From the NCBI GenBank assembly GCA_021463505.1, contig JAJTYR010000005.1, positions 33,081 through 97,080 of the forward strand: DNA of 64,000 bases, read 5' to 3'. The notes beneath the pieces are model-generated. The model saw only the letters and a program-made list of their open reading frames with translations, was not told the origin of the DNA and made no database searches. Below, piece after piece: positions 44,701 to 52,539 of the stretch. The stretch's first letter is position 1, and each line of letters opens with the position of its first letter. A program made the position numbers and the translations under genes. Source of the DNA: Burkholderiaceae bacterium (GTDB taxonomy: Bacteria > Pseudomonadota > Gammaproteobacteria > Burkholderiales > Burkholderiaceae_E).

Positions 44701-45294
44701 GCGCGCCGCTATGTCGCCACGATCGAGCGCGTGAAGGCGGCCGAGCGCGCGCTGGTCGGGGAAGGGCCGCTGGCGCTCACCGAGGCGGTGGCGCGCAACC
44801 TGTTCAAGCTGATGGCGGTCAAGGACGAGTACGAGGTGGCGCGGCTGTACACCAGCGGCGCGTTCATGGCGCGGCTGAACGAGCGCTTCGAGGGCGATTT
44901 CCGGCTCGGCTTCCACCTCGCGCCGCCGCTGCTCGCGAAACGCAACACGAAGGGCGAACTGGTCAAGCGCGAGTACGGGCCGTGGATGTTCAAGGTGTTC
45001 CGCCTGCTCGCGCGCCTGCGCCGCCTGCGCGGCAGCGCGCTCGACCCGTTCGGCCGCAGCGCCGAGCGGCGCATGGAGCGCCGCCTGATCGCCGACTTCG
45101 AGGCCGACCTCGAACGGCTGCTCGCCACGCTCGACCGTGAGCGCCTGCCGCTGGCCGTGCGCATCGCGTCGCTGCCCGAGGAGATCCGCGGCTTCGGGCA
45201 CGTGAAGGAACGCAGCGTGAAGGTGGCGCTGGCGCGGCGCGGGCAGTTGCTGGAGGAATACGGCGCGGCGGCGCCGGCCGCGACGTCGGCCTGA
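41704..45294 (+). CDS. Indolepyruvate ferredoxin oxidoreductase, fused alpha-beta type
   Basis: 1196 residues. Oxidatively decarboxylates aryl pyruvates (from aromatic amino acids) or related 2-oxo acids to acyl-CoA with ferredoxin. Order: TPP/pyrimidine-binding part (GYISGYRGSPVGGYDQALWK; GPGVDRSGDALRHANQAGSS), PP-binding part with CSGCPHNTSTRVPEGSRALA and GIGCHTMAMWMNRST, a 4Fe-4S site beginning at C669 (CEGCGDCGVKSNC) plus a later CVEGFCPSF, and the gamma/IorB-like domain (LLVAGIGGTGVVTIGQLLG). GGAGA precedes the ATG. A single-chain version is usual in Burkholderiales. Confidence 0.94.
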   Translation: MNAPSVPALRDVLLDDRYDATEGPVYLTGTQALVRLPLMQRQRDAANGLNTAGYISGYRGSPVGGYDQALWKARHPLDAHHVRFVPGLNEDLAATAIWGTQQLNAFPGAKYDGVFGIWYGKGPGVDRSGDALRHANQAGSSKYGGVLAVAGDDHGARSSTMAAQTDFVFQAVGMPVLAPATVQDYLDLGLHGFAMSRFSGLWIGLKAVTDTIECAGIVDVSSQRLRIALPADYAMPEGGLNLRWPEGSFLQLEERLVRWKIPAAIAYARANRLDRHTFGRRDGEPARLGIVSTGKSWLDVMQALADLGIDEALAHAAGIKVWRVAMPWPLEPEGLRGFAAGCEELLVVEEKRALIESQLKEVLYPLADRPRVVGKFDERGAALVPDYGEVSPALCARLIAARLKGSTGPRREPVDTGERGVRRHGARGHDALPGDLLARIDAQLARLDAKEHASPRVFGTIERIPYFCSGCPHNTSTRVPEGSRALAGIGCHTMAMWMNRSTATFTHMGGEGMTWVGQAPFSETKHVFQNLGDGTWFHSGSLAIRHAVATKTPITYKILFNDAVAMTGGQKHDGQLTPRMIAQQVRAEGVGKVVVVTDEPDKYPAGYFDADVAVHHRSRLDEVQRELREYPDVSVLIYDQTCAAEKRRRRKRGEYPDPPRRVFINEAVCEGCGDCGVKSNCVSVEPVETEFGRKRAINQSSCNKDFSCVEGFCPSFVTVHGGRLRRRAALVPVGADGSSPAAGLPEPALPPVRGGYGLLVAGIGGTGVVTIGQLLGMAAHLEGKVVTVLDVTGLAQKNGAVMSFVRFAEAGEPLYAPRIGVAAADAVLGCDVVVAAGREALARMGADRTRVVANVARIPTADFTRNPDWTFPLDAMRATIVGAVGEERASFVDGTRLAGALLGDAIAANPFMLGYAWQLGLVPLSAAAIERAIELNGVAIEQNKAAFAWGRVAAVDPARVEAAAEPTGAPSVSRRLSGSLDELVARRIDELADYQDERYARRYVATIERVKAAERALVGEGPLALTEAVARNLFKLMAVKDEYEVARLYTSGAFMARLNERFEGDFRLGFHLAPPLLAKRNTKGELVKREYGPWMFKVFRLLARLRRLRGSALDPFGRSAERRMERRLIADFEADLERLLATLDRERLPLAVRIASLPEEIRGFGHVKERSVKVALARRGQLLEEYGAAAPAATSA

Positions 45295-45312
45295 CGCGCG
45301 CCGTTGGGGCCG

Positions 45313-45336
45313 GCGGGTCGACCGAGGTCGACCCGC
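45313..45336. terminator. Palindromic hairpin between convergent genes
   Basis: GCGGGTCGACC-GA-GGTCGACCCGC, a perfect 11-bp stem with a two-base turn, sits between the convergent oxidoreductase and TctC-type genes. It lacks a T run on either side, so a terminator role is only likely from position. Confidence 0.45.
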
Positions 45337-45343
45337 GATGCGT

Positions 45344-46330
45344 TCAGTCGGCGCGGATCTTCGCCGAGCGGATCAGTTGCGCGTAGTGCGCGATGTCGGC
45401 CTCGATGGTGGCCGCGAACGCCTCGGGCGAGTCGCCGATCGGCAGCACGCCATGGCCGTCGAGCTTCTTGCGCACCTCGGGTTCGGCGAGGATCGCGACC
45501 ACTTCCTCGTTGAGCCGGCGTACCACCGGGTCGGGCACCTTGCGTGGAGCGACCAGCCCGTACCAGATGCTGGACTGGAACCCCGGCATGCCCGCCTCGT
45601 CGACGGTCGGCACGTCGGGGAACAGCGGCAGGCGCTTCTCGGTGGCCACCGCGAGCAGGCGCAGCTTTCCGGCCTGCACGTGCGGCAGCGTGGCGGGGAT
45701 CACGGTGAACATCATCGACACGTGTCCCCCGAGCAGGTCGGCTACCGCCGGCGCTGCGCCCTTGTACGCCACGCCGGTGATGTCGACGCCAGCCTGCAAC
45801 TTGAGCCGCTCGGCCGCCAGGTGCGCGGCGCTGCCGTGGCCCGACGAACCGTAGGTGAGTGCGCCGGGGCGCGCCTTCGCCAGCGCGAGCAGCGTCTTCA
45901 GGTCGGTCGCCGGCACCTGTGGGTGCACCACCAGCACATTGGGCGCAAGGCCGGCATTGGCGATCGGCCGGAAATCGCGCGCGAAATCGACGCCGGCCGG
46001 CGGCAGCAGGGTGACGTTGACGCAGTTGTTGCTGCTGGCCATCAGCAGCGTGTAGCCGTCCGGTTTGGCGCCAGCCACCAGTTGGGTGCCGATGTTGGTG
46101 CCGGCACCGGGCCGGTTGTCCACCATGACTGGCTGGCGCAACCGCTCGCTCAGTCGTTCGGCGAGCGTTCGGGCGATGAAGTCGGCGGCGCCGCCTGCGG
46201 GCCACGGCACTACGATAGTGAAGGCCCGCGATGGCCACGATGCCTCCTGCGCGAGCGCGCTGCCGGTACTCGACAGGCCCAGCGCGGCGGCGACCGCCCA
46301 CAGGACGGACAAGCGACGTTGAACGTTCAT
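45344..46330 (-). CDS. Tripartite tricarboxylate transporter-type (Bug/TctC) solute-binding protein
   Basis: 328 residues, periplasmic. Signal peptide to about residue 27 (VLWAVAAALGLSSTGSALAQ). The Bug family core is clear: PSRAFTIVVPWPAGGAADFI, VMVDNRPGAGTNIGTQLVA, TYGSSGHGSAAHLAAERLK, and SIWYGLVAPRKVPDPVVRRL. Ligands of such proteins are usually carboxylates; not predictable here. No TctA/TctB membrane genes are adjacent, which is typical for orphan Bug proteins. The start overlaps the stop of the metallophosphoesterase gene, so the two are co-expressed. Confidence 0.94.
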   Translation of the reverse strand: MNVQRRLSVLWAVAAALGLSSTGSALAQEASWPSRAFTIVVPWPAGGAADFIARTLAERLSERLRQPVMVDNRPGAGTNIGTQLVAGAKPDGYTLLMASSNNCVNVTLLPPAGVDFARDFRPIANAGLAPNVLVVHPQVPATDLKTLLALAKARPGALTYGSSGHGSAAHLAAERLKLQAGVDITGVAYKGAAPAVADLLGGHVSMMFTVIPATLPHVQAGKLRLLAVATEKRLPLFPDVPTVDEAGMPGFQSSIWYGLVAPRKVPDPVVRRLNEEVVAILAEPEVRKKLDGHGVLPIGDSPEAFAATIEADIAHYAQLIRSAKIRAD

Positions 46331-48162
46331 GGCGACACTCCTGGGTGGGATCGGGCGCGCCGTGTGTGCGCGCCCATGGATCGAACGATTTCGCCGGCCG
46401 GCCGAAGCCTGAAGGCGCGGTCGAGCAGTCCGTTGCGCCTGAAGTAGCCGCGATCGATGTCGAGCAGCGTGTCGAACACGCAGCGCACCTCGGGGAACTC
46501 CAGCGCAGTGGCCATGGTCTCCTCGACGCGTCGCGCGGTGGCCTGATCGTCCACTTCGACCCCGGCAGGGTCGTCGCCGGCAAGGCGTACCGACAGCGAC
46601 AGCGCGAGCCCGAGTTCATGCAGGCGCGGCGACAGCTCGCGCGCCTGCGCCATCGGGCTCGCGCCGCGGCCGACGCGAAACACCAGCCCGTCAATGGCGT
46701 CGGCCCGTCGTGCGGCCTGCGCGACCTCGGCGATCTGCTGCCATTCCTGCGCTACCCAGCCGTAGAACACCAGGTGGCCGTAGCGCAACCCGTCGAAGCG
46801 GCTGTCCTCGTGGCGTCGTAGCTTGGCCAGGTGCACCGGCCGACCGATCGCCCGGCGCAGCGTCGCCATCGGCTGCAGCGCTTCGTGCATCTGTTCCACC
46901 GGCAGGGTGATCTCGACGCTGTCGAGCAGTTGCGCATGCTGCGCCAGCAGTTCAGCGGCATGCCCGACCGGCACGCCGAGCGTCGACACGACGAAGCGGT
47001 TGCCGACCGAGGCGGCGAGCCGCATGCGGTCGCGCACCTGCCCGTCCAGCAGGTCCTGGATTGGCACGCGCAGCAGCTTCAGGCCCATGTCCCACACCGC
47101 GCACAGCGGATAGTCGTTGCGCGCGCGCTTGCGTTCGAACTCCTCGAGCGCGCCGCTGGGAGGGAGCTCGACCACTTCGGCCCACGGATGGCGCAGATCG
47201 ACGCCGACGTTGTCGATCGCCGCGGTCTTGGTGTGGATCTCGAACGGTGCGAGCCGGACGGGTTCGCCACTTTCGGGCGGACGCAGGGCCCCCTCCGAAC
47301 GCACCCACATGGCGACGTGTCCATGCTCGTGCACGTCCACGACGAAGAAACCGAGCTTGCTGACATCGGAGCGGCCGCCTTCTTCGCCGGGCGGGCAGAT
47401 GCGCATGAACTCGCTGTAGTCCTGGCGCACGAACGCGGTCGACGGCGCCAGGTAGATCTCGGCGCCGCCGTACTGGTCGTACCAGAAGTTGTGTACGTGG
47501 CCGCAGAACACCGCTTCCACCGCATGCTGCTCGAACAGGCCGAGCAGCCAGCTGCGGCCGGGTTCGTCGATGTTGTCGTAGTGGCCTGGCTCGTCGCTGC
47601 GCCACACGTAGGGCGGATAGTGGATCGCCACGAACACGCGCCGGCCCTGCAGCGCGGCCAGGTCCGCTTCGAGCCAGGCGCGTTGCGCTGCTTCTTCGGG
47701 CAGCCCCGAGTTGATCACCGGTGCGTTGACGACGACGAAATGCAGCCCGGCCCGGTCGAACGAATACCAGGGGTCGCCGAAGGTCTCGCGGTAGGTGCGC
47801 ACGAAAGCGCTGGTCACCGTGGCTACCGGCGCCGAGCGCGCCGGCTTGTCGCCGATATCGTGGTTGCCGGGGGTGAGATGGATCGGCACGCCGACGTCGG
47901 CGTAGATCTCCCGGTAGCAGCGCGCGGCCTGCGCATAGGCGGCCAGCCCTGGCACCGGGTGCACGATGTCTCCGAGATGCAGCACGAATGCGGCCTGTAC
48001 CTCGCGCAGCATCTGCGCGACGTGCCGCGAGCGCGCGTTGGCGAGCCGGTTCAGGGGAAAGAAGGAAGACGCTTCCTCTTCCGACTGGTTCACGTGGGTG
48101 TCGGCGATCACGGCGAAGCGCAGCAGGCGCTTGCCGCGGGGACGCTTGTCGGACGGTGACAT
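46327..48162 (-). CDS. Two-part metallophosphoesterase family protein
   Basis: 611 residues. The N-terminal about 290 residues are a calcineurin-like phosphoesterase with its five metal motifs: AVIADTHVN (D21, H23), VLHLGDIVH, LTPGNHDIG, FVAIHYPPY and VFCGHVHNF. The C-terminal about 300 residues are not recognised; alternating hydrophobic strands and helices (GNRFVVSTLGVPVGHAAELL; RYGHLVFYGWVAQEWQQIAE; DAIDGLVFRVGR) suggest an alpha/beta barrel. No signal peptide, so cytoplasmic. It is upstream of, and coupled to, the TctC-type gene, suggesting that the binding protein's ligand and this enzyme's substrate are linked. Substrate unknown. Confidence 0.8.
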   Translation of the reverse strand: MSPSDKRPRGKRLLRFAVIADTHVNQSEEEASSFFPLNRLANARSRHVAQMLREVQAAFVLHLGDIVHPVPGLAAYAQAARCYREIYADVGVPIHLTPGNHDIGDKPARSAPVATVTSAFVRTYRETFGDPWYSFDRAGLHFVVVNAPVINSGLPEEAAQRAWLEADLAALQGRRVFVAIHYPPYVWRSDEPGHYDNIDEPGRSWLLGLFEQHAVEAVFCGHVHNFWYDQYGGAEIYLAPSTAFVRQDYSEFMRICPPGEEGGRSDVSKLGFFVVDVHEHGHVAMWVRSEGALRPPESGEPVRLAPFEIHTKTAAIDNVGVDLRHPWAEVVELPPSGALEEFERKRARNDYPLCAVWDMGLKLLRVPIQDLLDGQVRDRMRLAASVGNRFVVSTLGVPVGHAAELLAQHAQLLDSVEITLPVEQMHEALQPMATLRRAIGRPVHLAKLRRHEDSRFDGLRYGHLVFYGWVAQEWQQIAEVAQAARRADAIDGLVFRVGRGASPMAQARELSPRLHELGLALSLSVRLAGDDPAGVEVDDQATARRVEETMATALEFPEVRCVFDTLLDIDRGYFRRNGLLDRAFRLRPAGEIVRSMGAHTRRARSHPGVSP

Positions 48163-48202
48163 CGCGGGTACGTGTGAATGGAGGCTGGTCGCTGCCTGTC
48201 CG

Positions 48203-48877
48203 TCAGAAGACGGCCATGGCGGGACGGATCGCCGCTGCCGTGGCGCGGAAGCCGGCGTGGCCGTTCTCGATGTGCTCGCGCATCAGCCGCGCCGCCTGGT
48301 CGGCGTGCCGCCGCTGGATCGCCTCGACGATGGCTTCGTTCTCGGCCAGGATCGCGGTGGCCCGCGCCGGATTCGCCCGCAGCAACGACATGCCGAACAG
48401 CACGACCAGGTCGTTCACCTGCCTAAACATGCGCATCAGCTGCGTGTTGCCGGTGGCCTGCGCGATCAGCTCGTGGATCGCGCGCGACGCGTTCTGGAAC
48501 TCGGCCAGTTCGCGCGCCTTCAGGTAGGAGCGCGAAACGCTCAGCAGTTGCACCATGCCCGCCGCCTCGGCCTCGGTGGCTCGCTCGGCGGCGCGCCAGG
48601 CGCTTGCCACCTCGATGACCAGGCGCGCCTCGAAGATCTCCTCGGCGTCGCGCAGCGAGATCGTGCGTACGCCGTAGCCCCAGTTGTCGGCTCGCGTCAC
48701 CAGCCCCTCGGTCTCGAGGCGGGCCAGCGCCTCCTTCACCGGCGTGCGGCTCAGTCCCATCTCGGTGGCGATGCGCTGGGTGACCAGCCGGCTCCCCGCT
48801 GCGAGCCGACCCTTGAGGATCGCCTCGCGAAGCGTGTTGTACGCGACTGCGCCGTGAAGGATATTGTCTGGATCCAT
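48203..48877 (-). CDS. GntR family (FCD subfamily) transcription regulator
   Basis: 224 residues. Winged helix-turn-helix in the first about 75 residues (AYNTLREAILKGRLAAGSRL; MGLSRTPVKEALARLETEGL) and a helical FCD ligand domain after it (EIFEARLVIEVASAWRAAER; RAIHELIAQATGNTQLM; HIENGH), with the His/Asp metal-site pattern of the subfamily. FCD regulators often respond to organic acids. It lies 41 bp upstream of the metallophosphoesterase and TctC-type genes on the same strand, so it probably heads and controls that unit. The palindrome at its start supports autoregulation. Confidence 0.92.
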   Translation of the reverse strand: MDPDNILHGAVAYNTLREAILKGRLAAGSRLVTQRIATEMGLSRTPVKEALARLETEGLVTRADNWGYGVRTISLRDAEEIFEARLVIEVASAWRAAERATEAEAAGMVQLLSVSRSYLKARELAEFQNASRAIHELIAQATGNTQLMRMFRQVNDLVVLFGMSLLRANPARATAILAENEAIVEAIQRRHADQAARLMREHIENGHAGFRATAAAIRPAMAVF

Positions 48878-48889
48878 ATTGGATCCAAT
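48869..48889. promoter_or_regulatory. Tandem palindromic operator at the GntR gene start
   Basis: TGGATCCA occurs at 48869-48876 and again at 48880-48887, one helical turn (11 bp) apart; the second lies in the longer perfect palindrome ATTGGATCCAAT (48878-48889). The first copy covers the start codon. Such short TTGGATCCAA-like sites are of the GntR/FCD kind. Binding here would block the promoter (TAAATT at 48887-48892 could be the -10). Confidence 0.6.
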
Positions 48890-48972
48890 TTAGGCCGGAG
48901 TCGTGTCGATGTCAAGCCGGGATGACGCACCGAGCCCCGCCTCTACGGAGCGCCGACATCTTCATGGACAGG

Positions 48973-48998
48973 AAAAAGCCCGGCCTTTCGGCCGGGCT
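48973..48998 (-). terminator. Rho-independent terminator of the phasin gene
   Basis: Nine-base stem AGCCCGGCC/GGCCGGGCT with a four-base loop, ending on the minus strand in TTTTT. It lies about 60 bp past the phasin stop. Confidence 0.9.
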
Positions 48999-49057
48999 CG
49001 GTGTCCGCGACGGCGGAGGAGGGGGCCGCCGCGGAACCGGAGAGGCTTCGACGGCGC

Positions 49058-49597
49058 TCAGGCAGCCTTGCGCGCGCGGCCGACACCGGTCGATTTCGCG
49101 GCCGCGGCCATGTTGGCCTCGGCCACTTCGACAGCTTGCTTGGTGGCCTTGTTCACCTGGTCGAACGCAGTGTTTGCGGCCGAGACGGCCTGCTTCACCA
49201 GTGCAACCAGGCCTTCCGAGCCGGCCGGCGCGTTCTTCGCCATCGCGTCGATCGCGGCGTACAGCTGCCGATTGCCTTCGGCGACCTGCTTCTCGAACAG
49301 CTTCGCGAGTTCGGCGCCGGTTTCGTTGGCGATCTCGTACACGTGCTTGTAATAGGCGGTAACCTTGTCGGTCGCCGGCTGCACCGAGCCAGAGGCCATT
49401 TCGGCCAGCTGCTTGGCGTCCTTGACGTCGGTCATCGACTTCAGTGCGCCGGTCGATTCGTCGATCGAGGCCTTGGCGGCCTGGACGTTGAGTGCGGCGA
49501 GCCTCTCGAAGCCCTCGATCGAGGTGATCGTGGCGCTCTGGAAGACTTCCAGCGCGGTTTTCTGGATCTGCATGAACTGCTCGGGGGTGGTGACCAT
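49058..49597 (-). CDS. phaP: Phasin family protein (PHA granule-associated)
   Basis: 179 residues, all helical, Ala/Lys/Glu-rich, no signal peptide. The phasin_2 pattern is clear: FMQIQKTALEVFQSATITSI, EGFERLAALNVQAAKASIDE and YYKHVYEIANETGAELAKLF. Phasins coat polyhydroxyalkanoate granules and limit their size. GGAGA precedes the ATG. Stand-alone unit with sigma-70 promoter and terminator; the C-terminus ends in a short basic tail (GRARKAA). Confidence 0.93.
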   Translation of the reverse strand: MVTTPEQFMQIQKTALEVFQSATITSIEGFERLAALNVQAAKASIDESTGALKSMTDVKDAKQLAEMASGSVQPATDKVTAYYKHVYEIANETGAELAKLFEKQVAEGNRQLYAAIDAMAKNAPAGSEGLVALVKQAVSAANTAFDQVNKATKQAVEVAEANMAAAAKSTGVGRARKAA

Positions 49598-49673
49598 TTC
49601 GATTCTCCGTAACCGTTGATGGGGCTGGGCCAGGAAGGTGCCACGCATTCGTTTGTGCATCGCAACAATCGTC

Positions 49674-49701
49674 ATTGTACGGTTCGAGCGCACGAAGTCA
49701 A
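49674..49701 (-). promoter_or_regulatory. Sigma-70 promoter of the phasin gene
   Basis: Minus strand TTGACT (49696-49701), 16 bases, TACAAT (49674-49679), five of six matches in each box. The surrounding stretch is unusually AT-rich for this window. Leader of about 70 bases. Confidence 0.75.
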
Positions 49702-49869
49702 GAACTTTTTGATGCGACGCAGCAAAAGATCGCCGATGTTCGGTATCTGATGTCGATTGACTGATTCTAAACAGATAATTCGCAGGATAGCGATCCGTCA
49801 GACTGACATGGAATGCACGCTGCCCCCCCCTTTCCACCGGCTGGACAACCCATCTGGAGACGATCGACG

Positions 49870-50340
49870 ATGACCAGGGATGACGCGCCGCACCACAGCG
49901 ACCCGGCAGCGCGGCTGCAACCGTTCACGCGCGGCGACTTCCGCCATTTCCTGCCGATCAGCACCCGCTGGATGGACAACGACGTGTACGGGCACGTGAA
50001 CAACGTCGTCTACTACGCGTACTTCGACACCGTGGTCAATCGCTACCTGATCGAGCGCGGCGTGCTCGACATTCACCGCGGATCGGTGATTGGCCTGGTG
50101 GTCGAGACCGGCTGTCATTACTTCGCGCCGCTGGCGTTTCCCGAGACCGTGCATGCCGGCCTGCGGGTTGCGCGACTGGGTACGAGCAGCGTGCGCTACG
50201 AGGTGGGGCTGTTCGGTGGCGAGGCGCCAACGGCGGCCGCTCGAGGCCATTTCGTCCACGTCTACGTGGACCGCGAGACGCGACGACCGACCGCGTTGCC
50301 GACGCCGTTGCGCGCGGCGCTACAGGATCTGCGGACCTGA
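49870..50340 (+). CDS. Acyl-CoA thioesterase, hot-dog fold (4HBT family)
   Basis: 156 residues from the ATG at 49870. The hot-dog signature STRWMDNDVYGHVNNVVYYA, then YFD, falls at about residues 31-53 with the catalytic Asp region before GHVNN. Hydrolyses acyl-CoA thioesters; chain specificity unknown. Upstream lies the phasin promoter region on the opposite strand, so the two diverge. Confidence 0.9.
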   Translation: MTRDDAPHHSDPAARLQPFTRGDFRHFLPISTRWMDNDVYGHVNNVVYYAYFDTVVNRYLIERGVLDIHRGSVIGLVVETGCHYFAPLAFPETVHAGLRVARLGTSSVRYEVGLFGGEAPTAAARGHFVHVYVDRETRRPTALPTPLRAALQDLRT

Positions 50341-50518
50341 GCGCCGTGTTGCGCCGCTGGCACCGGTATGGTGGCGTGGCGACGCTTGTCGCAAAAAAAC
50401 CACCGACCATCGAGAATCAGTGTGAGCGATCGCACGTAAGCCCTTCTGTCGGCGTAGTAATTCGTTACCATCGGTGGCGGTCTGCCATCCATTTCCGCTT
50501 GCTGGAGGGAAAGCGACG

Positions 50519-51634
50519 ATGTTTCGCCTGGGTTCCATCGGGTTTGCCCGCTTCGGTGCGCCGCTGATCCTGTGCGCTGCCGTGCTCGTCCTGTCCTGGC
50601 CGGTCGCCGACGCCACGGCGCGCGAGGCGTCGCCGTCGGCCAAGCGCCCCGCCAGCGTCGCCAAGGGCAAGGTCAAGGCGAAAACGGCAAAGCGCGCCCG
50701 GCCTGCGGTTTCGCGCAACGGCGCCGTGGCCGGGGGCAGTCCCGTCCGGCACGCCCGAACCGTCGACGCGCCGCGGCCGTCGCTGGGTCACGCGATCGGC
50801 CTGCACGCGGTCGGCGATCCCCTGTCGCTGCGATCAGCCGTCGCGCTGGTGGTCGACCGCGACACCGGCGAGATCCTGATCGACAAGAACTCGCAGGCGG
50901 TGCTGCCGATCGCGTCGATCAGCAAGCTGATGACCGCGATGGTGGTGCTCGATGCGCGGTTGCCGCTGGCCGAAATGCTGGCGATCTCCGAGGACGACGT
51001 GGACACCGAGCGCAACACGCGCTCGCGACTGGGCACCGGCACGCGACTGTCGCGCGGCGAACTGCTGCAACTGGCACTGATGTCCTCCGAGAATCGTGCC
51101 GCGCACGCGCTCGGACGCCATTATCCCGGCGGCATGCCCGCGTTCGTCGAGCAGATGAACCGCAAGGCGCGCGAGATCGACATGACCAGCACCCGCTTTG
51201 TCGAGCCGACCGGCCTGTCGAGCAACAACGTGTCCAGCGCACGCGATCTGGCGACCCTGGTGCGCAAGGCATCGAACTATCCGTTGATCCGCGAGTACTC
51301 GACCGCCAGCGGCCTCACTGTCGACACCGGGTACCGTACGGTGAGCTACCGCAACACCAACCGCCTGGTCGGCAACCCCGACTGGGAGATCGAACTGCAG
51401 AAGACCGGTTACATCTCGGAGGCCGGCAATTGCGTGGTCATGCAGACCCGCATCGACAACCGGCCGGTGGTGATCGTGCTGCTCGACGCGCAGGCACGCG
51501 TGGCGCGCATCGGTGACGCGCAGCGCATTCGCCAGTGGCTCGAGCGCGCCCCGCGCACCGACGACGGGATCGGTGTGGGCGCGCACAAGGTCAGCGCCCA
51601 GCAGCGCGCGGCTCAGCCCTCGCGCGATTCGTAG
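50519..51634 (+). CDS. pbpG: D-alanyl-D-alanine endopeptidase, PbpG (PBP7/8) type
   Basis: 371 residues from the ATG at 50519 with GGAGGGA upstream. Low-molecular-mass penicillin-binding protein of the periplasm. The signal segment is FGAPLILCAAVLVLSWPVAD, followed by a Lys/Ala/Arg-rich linker to about residue 95. Active-site motifs: S133-I-S-K136, S190-E-N192 and K295-T-G297. It cuts D-Ala-meso-DAP cross-links. Shares its last 22 bases with the convergent iclR-type gene. Confidence 0.93.
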   Translation: MFRLGSIGFARFGAPLILCAAVLVLSWPVADATAREASPSAKRPASVAKGKVKAKTAKRARPAVSRNGAVAGGSPVRHARTVDAPRPSLGHAIGLHAVGDPLSLRSAVALVVDRDTGEILIDKNSQAVLPIASISKLMTAMVVLDARLPLAEMLAISEDDVDTERNTRSRLGTGTRLSRGELLQLALMSSENRAAHALGRHYPGGMPAFVEQMNRKAREIDMTSTRFVEPTGLSSNNVSSARDLATLVRKASNYPLIREYSTASGLTVDTGYRTVSYRNTNRLVGNPDWEIELQKTGYISEAGNCVVMQTRIDNRPVVIVLLDAQARVARIGDAQRIRQWLERAPRTDDGIGVGAHKVSAQQRAAQPSRDS

Positions 51635-52404
51635 CCCAGCGCCGTCGAGATGCCGGCGGCGGTGTTGCAGAGCTGGTCGATCCATTCGTCCTGGATGAAG
51701 TCGGCGGGCGCCGAAATCGACAGGCCGGCAACCACCTTCCCGCTGTCGTCGCGGATCGCTGCAGCGATGCAGCGCACCCCCAGCTCGAGCTCCTCGTTGT
51801 CGCGGGCATAGCCGCGTGCGCGCACCAGCGCCAGCTCGCGCTCGAGCCGCGCCGGATCGGTGATGCTGTTCTTCGTGTGGCCGGCCAGGCCGGTGCGCGT
51901 GGCATAGGCACGCACGTTGCGCGGGTCGTCGACGGCGAGGAACAGTTTGCCCACCGAGGTCAGGTGAAGGGGGGCGCGTCCGCCCACCGCGCGCACTACC
52001 TGCATGCCGGAGCGCTCGGAGACCGCGCGCTCGATGTAGACGATCTCGTCGCCCTGGCGGATCGACAGGTTCACCGGCTGTCCGGTGGACCGGTGCAGTT
52101 CGCGCATCGGTGCGACCGCCGCATCGCGCACGTTCAGTCGCGCCTTGACGAGGTTGCCCAGTTCGAGCAACCGGATGCCCAGTTGGTAAGCGCCGGGCTC
52201 GGCACGATCCACGAAGCGCGCCGTCACCAGGTCATTCAGGATGCGGTGCGCGGTGGACGGGTGCAGGCCGGTGCGGCCGGAGAGCGCCTTCAGGCTGACC
52301 GGATCGGGTTGTTCGGCCAGCGCATCGAGCAGTGACACCATCCTTTCGATGACCTGGATGGCGGTGCGGCCGTCTTCGTTCTTCGGGAGTCGGGGGCGTG
52401 GCAT
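51613..52404 (-). CDS. IclR family transcription regulator
   Basis: 263 residues. N-terminal winged helix ([40 protein letters not shown]) and the C-terminal GAF-like effector domain ([52 protein letters not shown]). IclR regulators commonly control aromatic or organic-acid breakdown; the target here is unclear because the neighbours are unrelated. Overlaps pbpG tail to tail. Confidence 0.93.
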   Translation of the reverse strand: MPRPRLPKNEDGRTAIQVIERMVSLLDALAEQPDPVSLKALSGRTGLHPSTAHRILNDLVTARFVDRAEPGAYQLGIRLLELGNLVKARLNVRDAAVAPMRELHRSTGQPVNLSIRQGDEIVYIERAVSERSGMQVVRAVGGRAPLHLTSVGKLFLAVDDPRNVRAYATRTGLAGHTKNSITDPARLERELALVRARGYARDNEELELGVRCIAAAIRDDSGKVVAGLSISAPADFIQDEWIDQLCNTAAGISTALGYESREG

Positions 52405-52539
52405 CGGCGGTGGATCGCGCGGCCGTGCGCGACGCGACGGATCCGCGGGATTTTATACCACGCTGTGAAAATCGTTGCCAGCCTCGTCGGCTGCGACATT
52501 GCCCGCTGCGGGAGCGGCCAAGCGCGACTGGCGCTGCAG

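Noticed and set aside
41913..45140. 1075-codon open frame in another frame over the indolepyruvate oxidoreductase gene
   Set aside because: Arg/Gly/Ala-rich shadow; the oxidoreductase frame carries all the motifs.
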